This document shows positions 54,465 through 62,491 of a stretch of 64,000 nt of DNA, in pieces. A model generated the notes under the pieces. The model was given only the letters and a program-made list of their open reading frames with translations. It had not been told where the DNA came from and ran no database searches. How positions within the stretch are numbered: position 1 is the first letter of the stretch; every line of letters begins with the position of its first letter. A program made the translations under genes and the position numbers. Source of the DNA: Paludibacteraceae bacterium (lineage in GTDB: Bacteria; Bacteroidota; Bacteroidia; Bacteroidales; Paludibacteraceae); assembly GCA_905234835.1 (NCBI GenBank), contig CAJOIZ010000002.1:1-64000 (forward strand), written 5' to 3'.

Positions 54465-55625
54465 TCAAGCGAAGTTAGTCACATCCTGTTCGGTAACAGG
54501 GTTGTCAGCAAGAATAAGAAGTCGCTCTACGACATTGCGCAGTTCACGTACATTGCCTTGCCAATGATGCTGTTGCAACGCGGCTATAGCCTCTTCGGAG
54601 AAAGTCTTGCATGCACGCCCCTGCTCAGAAGAAATCAATTGGTTGAAATGGTTCACCAGTAGGGGAATGTCTTCCTTTCGTTCATCCAAGTCCGGTACAT
54701 GGACAGGAATAACGTTCAGGCGGTGATAGAGGTCCTCACGGAAAGTGCCTTTAGCAATCTCGTCTTTCAGATTCTTGTTAGTCGCAGCGAGTACGCGTAC
54801 ATTAACGCGAATAGTTTTGTCGCTTCCTACCCTGGTTATCTCGTTCTCCTGCAAGGCTCGCAGCACCTTCGTCTGTGCCGCCAACGACATATCGCCTATC
54901 TCATCGAGAAAGAGCGTTCCGCCATCGGCTTGCTCAAACTTACCTGCACGGTCCTTTACGGCACCTGTAAACGAACCTTTCATGTGCCCAAACAGTTCGC
55001 TTTCTATCAACTCGGAGGGGATAGCGGCACAATTGACCTCGACAAGGGGCTGCTTATTACGCTGGCTATGTGCATGAATCATCCTTGCTACGACCTCCTT
55101 ACCCGTTCCGTTACTACCGGTAATGAGTACACGTGCATCGGTAGCAGCTACCTTGTCTATCACGTCCCGTACATGACGTATTGCCTCACTCTCACCAATC
55201 ATTTCGTTTTGGTGAGAGAGTTGGTTGCGTAGTTTGCGCACTTCCTCCGTCTTGGTCTTTACCTCCGACTGGAGTTGCCTACGGTCAAGAGCGTTCTTTG
55301 TTGTGACAAGCAGACGGTTGAGGTCAATGGGTTTTTCGAGAAAGTCAAACGCTCCTTTCTTCAACGCTTCCACCGCGGTTTCCACAGTAGCATGTCCCGA
55401 AATCATAATGAACGTGGTATCTTCCACCTGTTCCAAGACTTCGATACCGTCCATGCCGGGCATCTTCACATCACAATATACGAGGTCATACGGCTGCTTC
55501 TTAGCAGCCTCTACCCCAGACTTGCCGTCCGCCGCCGTATCTACCGTATAACCCTCGAACTCAAGTATCTCCTTGAGCGTGTTACGGATAGCGCGTTCGT
55601 CGTCAATGACTAATATACGTGCCAT
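54465..55625 (-). CDS. Sigma-54-type response regulator without DNA-binding domain
   Basis: A 386-residue regulator. Residues 1-115 are a receiver domain with the phosphorylated aspartate in 'LVYCDVKMPGMDG' (about 51) and Lys in 'FLEKPID'. Residues about 140-370 are an AAA+ sigma-54 activator domain with Walker A 'ITGSNGTGKEVVAR', the sigma-54 loop 'MKGSFTGAV' (GSFTGA instead of GAFTGA), Walker B 'GGTLFLDEIGDM' and arginine-finger region 'FREDLYHRL'. The protein ends at 'VTEQDVTNFA' with no Fis-type helix-turn-helix. This short form seems usual in Bacteroidales, so it may act from solution or on another target. No sensor kinase is adjacent. Confidence 0.92.
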   Translation of the reverse strand: MARILVIDDERAIRNTLKEILEFEGYTVDTAADGKSGVEAAKKQPYDLVYCDVKMPGMDGIEVLEQVEDTTFIMISGHATVETAVEALKKGAFDFLEKPIDLNRLLVTTKNALDRRQLQSEVKTKTEEVRKLRNQLSHQNEMIGESEAIRHVRDVIDKVAATDARVLITGSNGTGKEVVARMIHAHSQRNKQPLVEVNCAAIPSELIESELFGHMKGSFTGAVKDRAGKFEQADGGTLFLDEIGDMSLAAQTKVLRALQENEITRVGSDKTIRVNVRVLAATNKNLKDEIAKGTFREDLYHRLNVIPVHVPDLDERKEDIPLLVNHFNQLISSEQGRACKTFSEEAIAALQQHHWQGNVRELRNVVERLLILADNPVTEQDVTNFA

Positions 55626-55640
55626 TGAATATACGGGTCC

Positions 55641-55958
55641 TTATCCAATCAGGGAGTTCAATTTGCTCTGTATAGTAGCCTTGGGGTGAGCACCCGTCAA
55701 GCGGTCCACCAGTTCTCCGTTCTTGAAAAGCAGGAGTGTGGGAATAGACATGATACCGAACTGCTCGCATACCTGCTGGTTCTCATCCACATTGAGTTTA
55801 CCTATAGCCGCCTTGCCTTCAAACTCCTGTGCAAGTTCGTCGACTACAGGCGAGAGCATACGGCAGGGACCGCACCAGGGTGCCCAGCAGTCAATCATCG
55901 CTACGGTATTGTTCTGTACAAATTCGGCAAAGTTGCCGTCAGTAATTGCTTGTGCCAT
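55641..55958 (-). CDS. trxA: Thioredoxin
   Basis: A 105-residue cytosolic disulfide reductase with the classic active site 'WAPWCGPCRM' (Cys29 and Cys32) and the cis-proline loop 'IMSIPTLLLFKNGE'. Length and motifs are standard. It lies 15 bp upstream of the response regulator gene and 42 bp downstream of hpt on the minus strand, probably in one transcript. Confidence 0.97.
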   Translation of the reverse strand: MAQAITDGNFAEFVQNNTVAMIDCWAPWCGPCRMLSPVVDELAQEFEGKAAIGKLNVDENQQVCEQFGIMSIPTLLLFKNGELVDRLTGAHPKATIQSKLNSLIG

Positions 55959-56000
55959 ATTGTTTTCTGTTTTATTATTGTTAGTAAGTAACGTTACATC

Positions 56001-56522
56001 TTATTGTGCGTTAACCACGCCTATATACGGGAGGAGTCTTCCCTGTCCGTTGTCGTCGAGTCCGCATCCGACAAAGAAGTCCGCCGAGTCGTCTGTGATA
56101 CAGGTATGAAGCGTAATCTCCTCCGGCAGAGAGGTAGTGGTGCGTTTAAGGAGCGTAAAGAAACATACGGAGTGCGGGCGGAACGAATGCAGATACCGAT
56201 ACAAAGCAATATCGGTCTTCCCCGTGTCGCATATATCGTCCAAAACGACCACATCGCGTCCCGTCAGGTTCATCTCAGGCAAGTAGTCCCAATGAATATC
56301 TCCACTGCTCATGCCATCGTAGGAATGGAGTTTGACGTAGTAAACCTCGTTCTGAGGTTCGCCCAAACGATCGAAAACGTGTGATGCAAACCACGTACCG
56401 CCATTCATCAGCACGATATACACCGTATCTTTTGTGAGAATCCCTTGCTCTTGCAGGCGACTGACAGTAGTGTCCATCGCCTCACTTACTTGAGCAGCCG
56501 TATATTTGACCTTGTATCCCAT
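56001..56522 (-). CDS. hpt: Hypoxanthine phosphoribosyltransferase
   Basis: A 173-residue type I phosphoribosyltransferase of purine salvage that makes IMP (and GMP) from hypoxanthine or guanine and PRPP. The PRPP-binding motif is 'DVVVLDDICDTGKTDIAL' (about residues 90-107), and the N-terminal flexible-loop region follows 'YIVLMNGGTWFASHVF'. Substrate preference cannot be fixed; guanine or xanthine are alternatives. It lies 47 bp downstream of the M16 peptidase gene and 42 bp upstream of trxA. Confidence 0.88.
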   Translation of the reverse strand: MGYKVKYTAAQVSEAMDTTVSRLQEQGILTKDTVYIVLMNGGTWFASHVFDRLGEPQNEVYYVKLHSYDGMSSGDIHWDYLPEMNLTGRDVVVLDDICDTGKTDIALYRYLHSFRPHSVCFFTLLKRTTTSLPEEITLHTCITDDSADFFVGCGLDDNGQGRLLPYIGVVNAQ

Positions 56523-56569
56523 ATCAACTATACATTCCTAAACGTCCAAACACCTTAACACATACCTTC

Positions 56570-59473
56570 TTAATATACGAAGATATCCTTGATTTTCAGG
56601 CGGCGTACGGCACCGCGAGTCTTAAGGAAGTCCATCGGCATTTCATTCTCGTTTCCGAGGAAGAAATAACGATAGGTGCGGTTAGCAACATGTTTCTTCT
56701 GGAACGCCTGTACATCTTCCAGCGTGAGGTTCTTCACTTCACGATAGATATCCTCAAACAGGTCATGGTCCCAGCCTTTGTCGCGGAAGCCGAGGTAAGA
56801 GCCAATGGGTGAGGAACGTACATAACGCCGTTTCTCTATGTTCTTGAGCAGTGAAGACTTGGCTTGTGCAAAAGCAGCCTGCGACATCGGCATGTAGTTG
56901 CAAATGGAGTCGAATGTCAGCATACAGTCTTTCAGTTTGTCGTTCTGCGTGATGATATAAGTGAGGTACGAGTTGTTCTCTCCTTTGTGTCCCGCCATGC
57001 TATAGTATGCTGCGGACGTGTAGCACAACGCGCGTGCTTCGCGCATCTCCTGGAATACAATAGACCCCATTGAACCGTCGAAATACTCGTTGTACAAGCG
57101 TATAACGGCTTCGTCTTTCGGAGTATATACCTCTCCCCAGTTGGCATAACCCACATAGTAGGTCGTATTGGCATCAAAGGGAGCGATATAGACTTCACTC
57201 TTCTTCACTACCTGCGGCTGCAAGCGTTCGGAATGAATCTGCTTAGCACGATTGCCTTGCGCCACCAGTCTGGACTGCGAATTGAGAACCTGCTTGAGTT
57301 CTCCTTCCGTCATCGGTCCATAGTACGTCACCCTGCACATTCCTGGAATCAGTTCACGCAACCGCGCAAGCACTTTCTCACCGGAAAGTTTTTTCATCTG
57401 CTTCGGCGTAAGTACCATCCGTTGCAAGTTCTTTTTGCCATAGGTACCGTAGGTGCGCAGGTTGCCAAAGCATGAACGCTGGTCAAGCTTGCTGTCCTCG
57501 TGCGCTTTGATACGGTCAGCAACCACCTCCTGATAGACTGTCTCTTCGGGACGGGCAGTCAGTACCCAGTCTTCGAGAAGCTGAAGCGTCTTTTGGAAGT
57601 TCTCTTGCAAACCGTAAATGTGGAAGTGTGTTTCGTTAGCACTTGCATAGGCATTGGCTTCCGCTGCAATCTGGTAGAGGTCAGACTGGAACACTTCCGT
57701 AGTCATAGTAGCGGTACCGAGATACGACAGGAGGTCTGTAGCGAGCGAGAGGGACGGATCCTGATGCGTACCTTTCTCGATGCAGAAGTCCAATTCAAAA
57801 AGTTCATTCTCCTTGTTCTGCACATAGAGCAGTTCCTGTCCGTTGTTAAGCGTGGAGCGTGTCAAGTCCTTGTCGAAATTAAGGAACTGCGGTTGGAGTT
57901 GGTCAGCAGACATAGCCGCAAGTTCCAACATCCGTGCGGACTGTGCTTCGCGGTTCATATCAATGGGTGTAATCTTGGGTTTGTCCACCTTGGGCGGATT
58001 GACATCTTCGCCCTGCTGTTTGAATACGCAGGCATACCCATCGGTGAAGTAGCGGTTGGCAACGCGCATGATGTCCTCTTTGGTCACTTTGGCTTTGCGG
58101 TCCAATTCGCCTATCACTTCGCTATAAGGGATATTGTAGATATATGAGTGGAGGAACTTGTTGGCACGGGAGCGGTTCGACTGGAGACTCTCCATCTCAT
58201 AGCGACGGTGGTTCGCGTTAATAGCCTGCAACATACGTTCCGAAAATTCGCCACGTTTGAGCTTCTCCAATTCATCCAGCAGCATCTTACGTACCTCTTC
58301 AAGTGTCTGTCCTTCTTTCGGACTACCGAACATGAAGAACGTCGTGAAGTCTTTACCTGCCAGTGCGCCAGCGCCTACGCTGAGCATACGCTGCTGCTGG
58401 TCAATGTCCACATCCAAGAGACCACACTTACCGTTTTGCAATACGCTCTCCATCACTTCAATTACATCAATATCCTCGTGGGTGATATCGGGCATACGCC
58501 ATCCCATCCATACTTCGGGCGACTCCTTTCCATATACCACCGTATCTCTATGCTGTTCGAGAACGGGTTGGTTGGGTGTCTCATAGTTTTCGATATTGGG
58601 ATTGGGTTGCCACTGTCCGAAATACTCATCTATAAGGGCAATTGTCCTATCGAAATCCAAATCACCGGCAAGGCATATCACTACATTATTGGGACGGTAG
58701 TAGTTATCGTAGAAGCGGCGAATGTTCTTAATGGAAGGGTTCTTCAGATGCTCCTGCGTACCTATGATGGAGTGCTGACGATAAGGCACATTAGGATAAA
58801 GGATATTGTTGACAGCGAGCATCACCTTATCGCGATCCATTGTGCTGTACATATTGAACTCCTCATATACGGCTTCGAGTTCGGTATGGAATCCGCGGAT
58901 AACCATATTCTGAAAGCGGTCGGACTCTATAATCGCCCAACGGCGCAACTCACCCGCCGGTATCACTTCGTGATAGCAAGTGCGGTCATCGGCCGTGTAA
59001 GCATTCACTCCCGTTGCGCCAATGAGCGACATCAACTTGTCAAACTCGTTGGCTACGGCAATCTTCGAGTTGAGGTAGGAGATGCTGTCAATGAGGTGAT
59101 AGATAGCCGCCCGTTGTTCCGGGTCAGTGGTCTGCCCGTACTGCTCGTAGAGGTCGTCAATCTGGCGGAGCAGCGGCACTTCTTTCTCGTAGTCGGTAGT
59201 GCCGTAACTGCGTGTACCTTTGAACATCAAATGTTCAAGGTAGTGCGCCAGACCGGTGGAGTTGAGGGGGTCGTTCTGTCCGCCCGCACGAACCGCAATC
59301 ATCGTCTGGATTTCGGGTTTCTCCGCATTGCGGCTCATGAAGACCGTCAGGCCGTTATCGAGCGTGTACTGCCGCGCCTGCGCCGGGTCATTGGGGAAGG
59401 TTACGTACTTGTAGTCTTTGGCATACGCCATGAAGGCGAACATTGCCAATACGATAGAAAGAATCTTTTTCAT
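56570..59473 (-). CDS. Exported M16-family zinc peptidase
   Basis: A 967-residue pitrilysin-type peptidase. A signal peptide (about 1-18, 'MKKILSIVLAMFAFMAYA') precedes the first M16 domain, whose inverted zinc motif is 'HYLEH' (about residues 83-87) with the downstream Glu in 'ELEAVYEEFNMY'. The second, inactive M16 half starts near residue 530, as usual in two-domain members that form a clamshell around peptides. The likely role is degrading oligopeptides in the periplasm. It has a promoter at 59509-59540 and may be co-transcribed with hpt. Confidence 0.93.
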   Translation of the reverse strand: MKKILSIVLAMFAFMAYAKDYKYVTFPNDPAQARQYTLDNGLTVFMSRNAEKPEIQTMIAVRAGGQNDPLNSTGLAHYLEHLMFKGTRSYGTTDYEKEVPLLRQIDDLYEQYGQTTDPEQRAAIYHLIDSISYLNSKIAVANEFDKLMSLIGATGVNAYTADDRTCYHEVIPAGELRRWAIIESDRFQNMVIRGFHTELEAVYEEFNMYSTMDRDKVMLAVNNILYPNVPYRQHSIIGTQEHLKNPSIKNIRRFYDNYYRPNNVVICLAGDLDFDRTIALIDEYFGQWQPNPNIENYETPNQPVLEQHRDTVVYGKESPEVWMGWRMPDITHEDIDVIEVMESVLQNGKCGLLDVDIDQQQRMLSVGAGALAGKDFTTFFMFGSPKEGQTLEEVRKMLLDELEKLKRGEFSERMLQAINANHRRYEMESLQSNRSRANKFLHSYIYNIPYSEVIGELDRKAKVTKEDIMRVANRYFTDGYACVFKQQGEDVNPPKVDKPKITPIDMNREAQSARMLELAAMSADQLQPQFLNFDKDLTRSTLNNGQELLYVQNKENELFELDFCIEKGTHQDPSLSLATDLLSYLGTATMTTEVFQSDLYQIAAEANAYASANETHFHIYGLQENFQKTLQLLEDWVLTARPEETVYQEVVADRIKAHEDSKLDQRSCFGNLRTYGTYGKKNLQRMVLTPKQMKKLSGEKVLARLRELIPGMCRVTYYGPMTEGELKQVLNSQSRLVAQGNRAKQIHSERLQPQVVKKSEVYIAPFDANTTYYVGYANWGEVYTPKDEAVIRLYNEYFDGSMGSIVFQEMREARALCYTSAAYYSMAGHKGENNSYLTYIITQNDKLKDCMLTFDSICNYMPMSQAAFAQAKSSLLKNIEKRRYVRSSPIGSYLGFRDKGWDHDLFEDIYREVKNLTLEDVQAFQKKHVANRTYRYFFLGNENEMPMDFLKTRGAVRRLKIKDIFVY

Positions 59474-59508
59474 TTGTACAGGTATAATTGGTTAACGTTA
59501 CAACGCCG

Positions 59509-59540
59509 CAAAAATAGTATTTTTTCTTACCTTGCGCAAC
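59509..59540 (-). promoter_or_regulatory. Promoter for the M16 peptidase gene
   Basis: Minus-strand GTTG (59537-59540), a 20-nt spacer and TATTTTTG (59509-59516), one mismatch to the -33 consensus. The leader is about 30 nt. Confidence 0.5.
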
Positions 59541-59576
59541 CCTATTCCACTTTTTGGCATGAAAAATGCGGATTTC

Positions 59577-59608
59577 ATTGTGTATGTCAAAAAAAAACAC
59601 TTACTTTG
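59577..59608 (+). promoter_or_regulatory. Promoter for nfeD
   Basis: ATTG (59577-59580), a 20-nt spacer and TTACTTTG (59601-59608), one mismatch in each box. It is divergent from the M16 promoter. Confidence 0.45.
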
Positions 59609-59660
59609 CTGCGTTTTTTGAAAACTAACCTATCGAATAATCGTTTAAACACTTCACACT

Positions 59661-60095
59661 ATGATTTGGTATATCTGGCTCATTATCACACTTGTATTAG
59701 TGGTTATCGAACTGTTTACAGGTGGATTCGGCGTCCTTTCTTTCGCTTTTGGATGCGCCGCCGGTGCCGTAGTATCCTTATGCGGACTGTCGCTCAACTG
59801 GCAACTACTGACCGCGATAGCCGTTTCGTTAGTGTTCTTCATCTTTGTCCGTCCGTTTGCAGTCAAGTTCCTGCTGCGTCAGAAGAACGATGAGGTCCGT
59901 ACGAACACGGATGCGCTAATCGGTCGCAAGGTACGCGTAACAGAAACCATCGACAACAACGCGGGTACGGGACACGTAGCAGTGGACGGCGATGTGTGGA
60001 AAGCCGTGGCAAAGGATGACACCCTTATCCCCGTCGGAACAATGGTCCAAATCACCGAGCAGGACAGTCTGATTCTGACCGTCACCCCCGTATAA
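59661..60095 (+). CDS. NfeD-family membrane protein
   Basis: A 144-residue short NfeD protein: three membrane spans in the first 70 residues and an OB-fold C-terminal domain (about 80-144; 'ALIGRKVRVTETIDNNAGTGHVAVDGDVWKA'). NfeD proteins work with SPFH/stomatin partners in membrane quality control, and such a gene follows 44 bp downstream. The pairing supports both assignments. The catalytic protease domain of long NfeD is absent. Confidence 0.9.
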   Translation: MIWYIWLIITLVLVVIELFTGGFGVLSFAFGCAAGAVVSLCGLSLNWQLLTAIAVSLVFFIFVRPFAVKFLLRQKNDEVRTNTDALIGRKVRVTETIDNNAGTGHVAVDGDVWKAVAKDDTLIPVGTMVQITEQDSLILTVTPV

Positions 60096-60139
60096 ACTAT
60101 TTCGCAACCAAAATAAAACAACCTTAAAACATTAGCACT

Positions 60140-61087
60140 ATGAACTCAGGAACATTTGTACTCATTGCGTTAGCAATTGTAGTTGTCATCTATGTATTGA
60201 GCGGCATCAAGATTGTGTCGCAGTCGGAAGTGATGATCGTTGAACGACTGGGTAAGTACCAGCGCACTCTCGGTGCAGGCATCCATATCATGCTTCCTAT
60301 CATCGAACGCGCCCGCGAAGTGCGTCAGCGCGGCAGAGGTACATCCGCCCGTATTGACCTTCGCGAACAAGTATTTGATTTCGACCGCCAAACCGTAATC
60401 ACGAAAGACAATGTGATGACTGAAATCAACGCCCTACTCTACTTCCAGATTGTGGATCCCGTCAAATCCGTTTATGAAATCACAAACCTTCCGTTGGCCA
60501 TCGAGAAACTGACCCAAACGACCCTGCGTAATGTGGTAGGTGAACTGGAACTGGATGAGACACTTACGTCACGCGACACCATCAACTCCAAACTGCGCAC
60601 CGTATTGGACGACGCAACGAACAAATGGGGTGTGAAAGTCAACCGCGTAGAGCTACAAGACATTATGCCTCCGGTAAACATCCAAGAAGCAATGGAGAAA
60701 CAAATGACCGCCGAACGCGACAAACGTGCCGCCATCCTGACCGCCGAAGGTGAAAAGCAATCCGCCATCCTGAAATCAGAGGGTGAGAAATCGGCAGAAA
60801 TCAACGCCGCCGAAGCCGAGAAACAAGCTCGCATCCTGCGTGCCGAAGGTGCCGCCAAAGCACAGGTACTGCAAGCCGAAGCCGAAGCTAACGCCATCAA
60901 TAAAGTGGCTGAAGCCGTCAAAGGACAAAAGTCCAATCCCGTCAACTATCTGTTGGCAATCAAGTACATAGATAGTCTGAAAGAGATGACGTCGGGCAAG
61001 GACAACAAGACCGTCTATCTGCCTTACGAGGCAACGGGCGTTCTCGGTTCGCTGGGCACCATCAAGGATATGTTCAAACACGAGTAA
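60140..61087 (+). CDS. SPFH/Band 7 stomatin-like protein (QmcA type)
   Basis: A 315-residue membrane scaffold protein. One N-terminal span (about residues 6-24) leads to the SPFH/Band 7 domain (about 25-180; 'IVSQSEVMIVERLGKYQRTLGAGIHIMLPIIERAREVR', 'IDLREQVFDF'), then a long Ala/Glu/Lys coiled coil (about 180-265) that drives oligomer formation and an end 'GVLGSLGTIKDMF'. It forms an operon with the NfeD gene. The role in membrane microdomains or protease regulation follows from the family. Confidence 0.94.
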   Translation: MNSGTFVLIALAIVVVIYVLSGIKIVSQSEVMIVERLGKYQRTLGAGIHIMLPIIERAREVRQRGRGTSARIDLREQVFDFDRQTVITKDNVMTEINALLYFQIVDPVKSVYEITNLPLAIEKLTQTTLRNVVGELELDETLTSRDTINSKLRTVLDDATNKWGVKVNRVELQDIMPPVNIQEAMEKQMTAERDKRAAILTAEGEKQSAILKSEGEKSAEINAAEAEKQARILRAEGAAKAQVLQAEAEANAINKVAEAVKGQKSNPVNYLLAIKYIDSLKEMTSGKDNKTVYLPYEATGVLGSLGTIKDMFKHE

Positions 61088-61092
61088 CAAGA

Positions 61093-61123
61093 CAGCAACA
61101 GCGAACGCTGTTGCTGCTTTTTT
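61093..61123 (+). terminator. Rho-independent terminator of the stomatin-like gene
   Basis: An 11-bp perfect stem, CAGCAACAGCG (61093-61103) and CGCTGTTGCTG (61106-61116), with a tight AA loop and then CTTTTTTATT. It lies 5 bp after the stop codon. Confidence 0.85.
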
Positions 61124-61141
61124 ATTCCCTCCAGAAAAGCG

Positions 61142-61211
61142 ATACACTTGCTGTAGCATTTATGCAGCAAGTGTATGCTATCCCTATAGTATCCCTATAG
61201 TATCCGTATAG
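61142..61211. repeat. Hairpin plus 11-bp tandem array
   Basis: A perfect 12-bp inverted repeat, ATACACTTGCTG (61142-61153) and CAGCAAGTGTAT (61165-61176), is followed by two bases and three 11-bp units: TATCCCTATAG (61179-61189), the same again (61190-61200) and TATCCGTATAG (61201-61211). The right arm contains CAGCAAG, the core of the leader found before the other arrays. The array lies between the convergent stomatin-like and obg genes. Confidence 0.78.
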
Positions 61212-61226
61212 TGTGCTGAGGGTAGT

Positions 61227-62417
61227 TTATTGGTCCCAGCCTATACCTTTATACTTACTCAAATCCCAGTCCTCGTCCACCTCGTTGAGATAAATAGTGC
61301 CGGGTTCGTCTTCCTCCGTGTCCGTGTCATCATCAGCCACGTCCCGAGCATCGACAGCAATCGGTGCGTGCGATATCTCGATGACCTGATTCTGCTCTTT
61401 CTGCAACTCCGCCCATAGCGCGTCCTTGAGTTCGGGGATGCCCATACCCGTGACGGAGGATATGCAGAAGACAGGAATACCCAGCTTTTCTTGCAGGGGC
61501 TGCGGGTCAAGGGTCTGTATGTCGCACTTGGTCAGCGCCAACAGCCGTGCCTTAGTGAGCAGTTCGGGGTTGTACTTCTCCAGTTCGGCGAGCAAGATGC
61601 GGTACTCCTTTTCTATATGTGCGAGTGCGGACTGTTCGTCTGCGTCGCCGTCTCTGTCAGGGACAGCTACCGGCACCATGAAGAGCAGCACGGCGTTGCG
61701 CTCGATATGCCGCAGGAAGCGGAGTCCGAGTCCCTTGCCCTCGCTGGCACCCTCGATAATGCCGGGGATGTCCGCCATACAGAACGAGCAGTTGTCACGT
61801 ACAGCAACGATACCCAACTGGGGCGTGAGCGTAGTGAAGGGGTAGTCGGCAATCTCGGGTTTGGCAGCCGAAACGACCGACAAGAGGGTCGATTTGCCTG
61901 CATTGGGGAAGCCGACAAGACCGACATCGGCAAGCACTTTGAGTTGGAGGACGATGTTGCGCTCCTGCGCAGGTTCGCCGGGCTGGGCATAACGGGGTGT
62001 CTGGTTGGTAGCCGAGCGGAAATGCCAGTTGCCCAAGCCTCCACGTCCACCTTTGAGGAGGACGAGCTGCTCCTTGTCCTCCTTTATCTCAGCGAGCCAT
62101 TCGCCCGTGTCGCCGTCATAGACCACCGTGCCGCAAGGGACTTGGATAATCTTGTCCTCTCCGTCCTTGCCAAACGAGCGCGACTGACCGCCGTGACCAC
62201 CGTCGGTGGCAAGGATATGCTTCTGGTACTTAAGGTGGAGCAAGGTCCACAAGTTGCGGTTGCCCTGCAGGATAATGTGTCCGCCACGCCCGCCATCGCC
62301 GCCGTCAGGTCCGCCCTTGGGGACGTACTTGGCACGATGAAGGTGCATACAGCCCGCGCCGCCCTTACCTGAGCGGCAATAGATGCGGACCTGGTCTATG
62401 AAGTTTCCGTTCGCCAT
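61227..62417 (-). CDS. obg: GTPase Obg
   Basis: An essential GTPase linked to 50S ribosome assembly and stress control. The 396 residues include the glycine-rich Obg fold (about 1-158; '[41 protein letters not shown]'-like start), the G domain with P-loop 'GFPNAGKST' (about 166-174), '[16 protein letters not shown]' (G3) and 'LTKCDIQ' (G4), and an acidic C-terminal tail in place of an OCT domain. It lies 74 bp downstream of the secreted protein gene at 62492; an inverted repeat with two mirrored TATCTTTG boxes fills the gap. Confidence 0.96.
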   Translation of the reverse strand: MANGNFIDQVRIYCRSGKGGAGCMHLHRAKYVPKGGPDGGDGGRGGHIILQGNRNLWTLLHLKYQKHILATDGGHGGQSRSFGKDGEDKIIQVPCGTVVYDGDTGEWLAEIKEDKEQLVLLKGGRGGLGNWHFRSATNQTPRYAQPGEPAQERNIVLQLKVLADVGLVGFPNAGKSTLLSVVSAAKPEIADYPFTTLTPQLGIVAVRDNCSFCMADIPGIIEGASEGKGLGLRFLRHIERNAVLLFMVPVAVPDRDGDADEQSALAHIEKEYRILLAELEKYNPELLTKARLLALTKCDIQTLDPQPLQEKLGIPVFCISSVTGMGIPELKDALWAELQKEQNQVIEISHAPIAVDARDVADDDTDTEEDEPGTIYLNEVDEDWDLSKYKGIGWDQ

Positions 62418-62431
62418 GGGCTTAATAAGCA

Positions 62432-62473
62432 GTTATCTTTGCGCCTGCGACGAGCGCAAGACGCAAAGATAAC
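62432..62473. promoter_or_regulatory. Inverted repeat with mirrored promoter boxes upstream of obg
   Basis: GTTATCTTTGCG (62432-62443) and its exact complement CGCAAAGATAAC (62462-62473) flank an 18-nt spacer. Each arm contains TATCTTTG, the -7 box of Bacteroides promoters; the minus-strand copy (62464-62471) is suitably placed for obg, but no good -33 box is seen. As RNA it would form a 12-bp hairpin in the 62492-obg gap. Confidence 0.5.
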
Positions 62474-62491
62474 AGATAAAGTGGTTAAAGA

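Noticed and set aside
58148..59893. A 581-codon plus-strand frame opposite the M16 peptidase and running into nfeD
   Set aside because: The M16 zinc motif and signal peptide fix the minus strand as coding; the mirror frame also overlaps the NfeD gene and both promoters.
61491..62372. A 293-codon plus-strand frame opposite obg
   Set aside because: Mirror of the conserved Obg fold and G domain; no independent signals.
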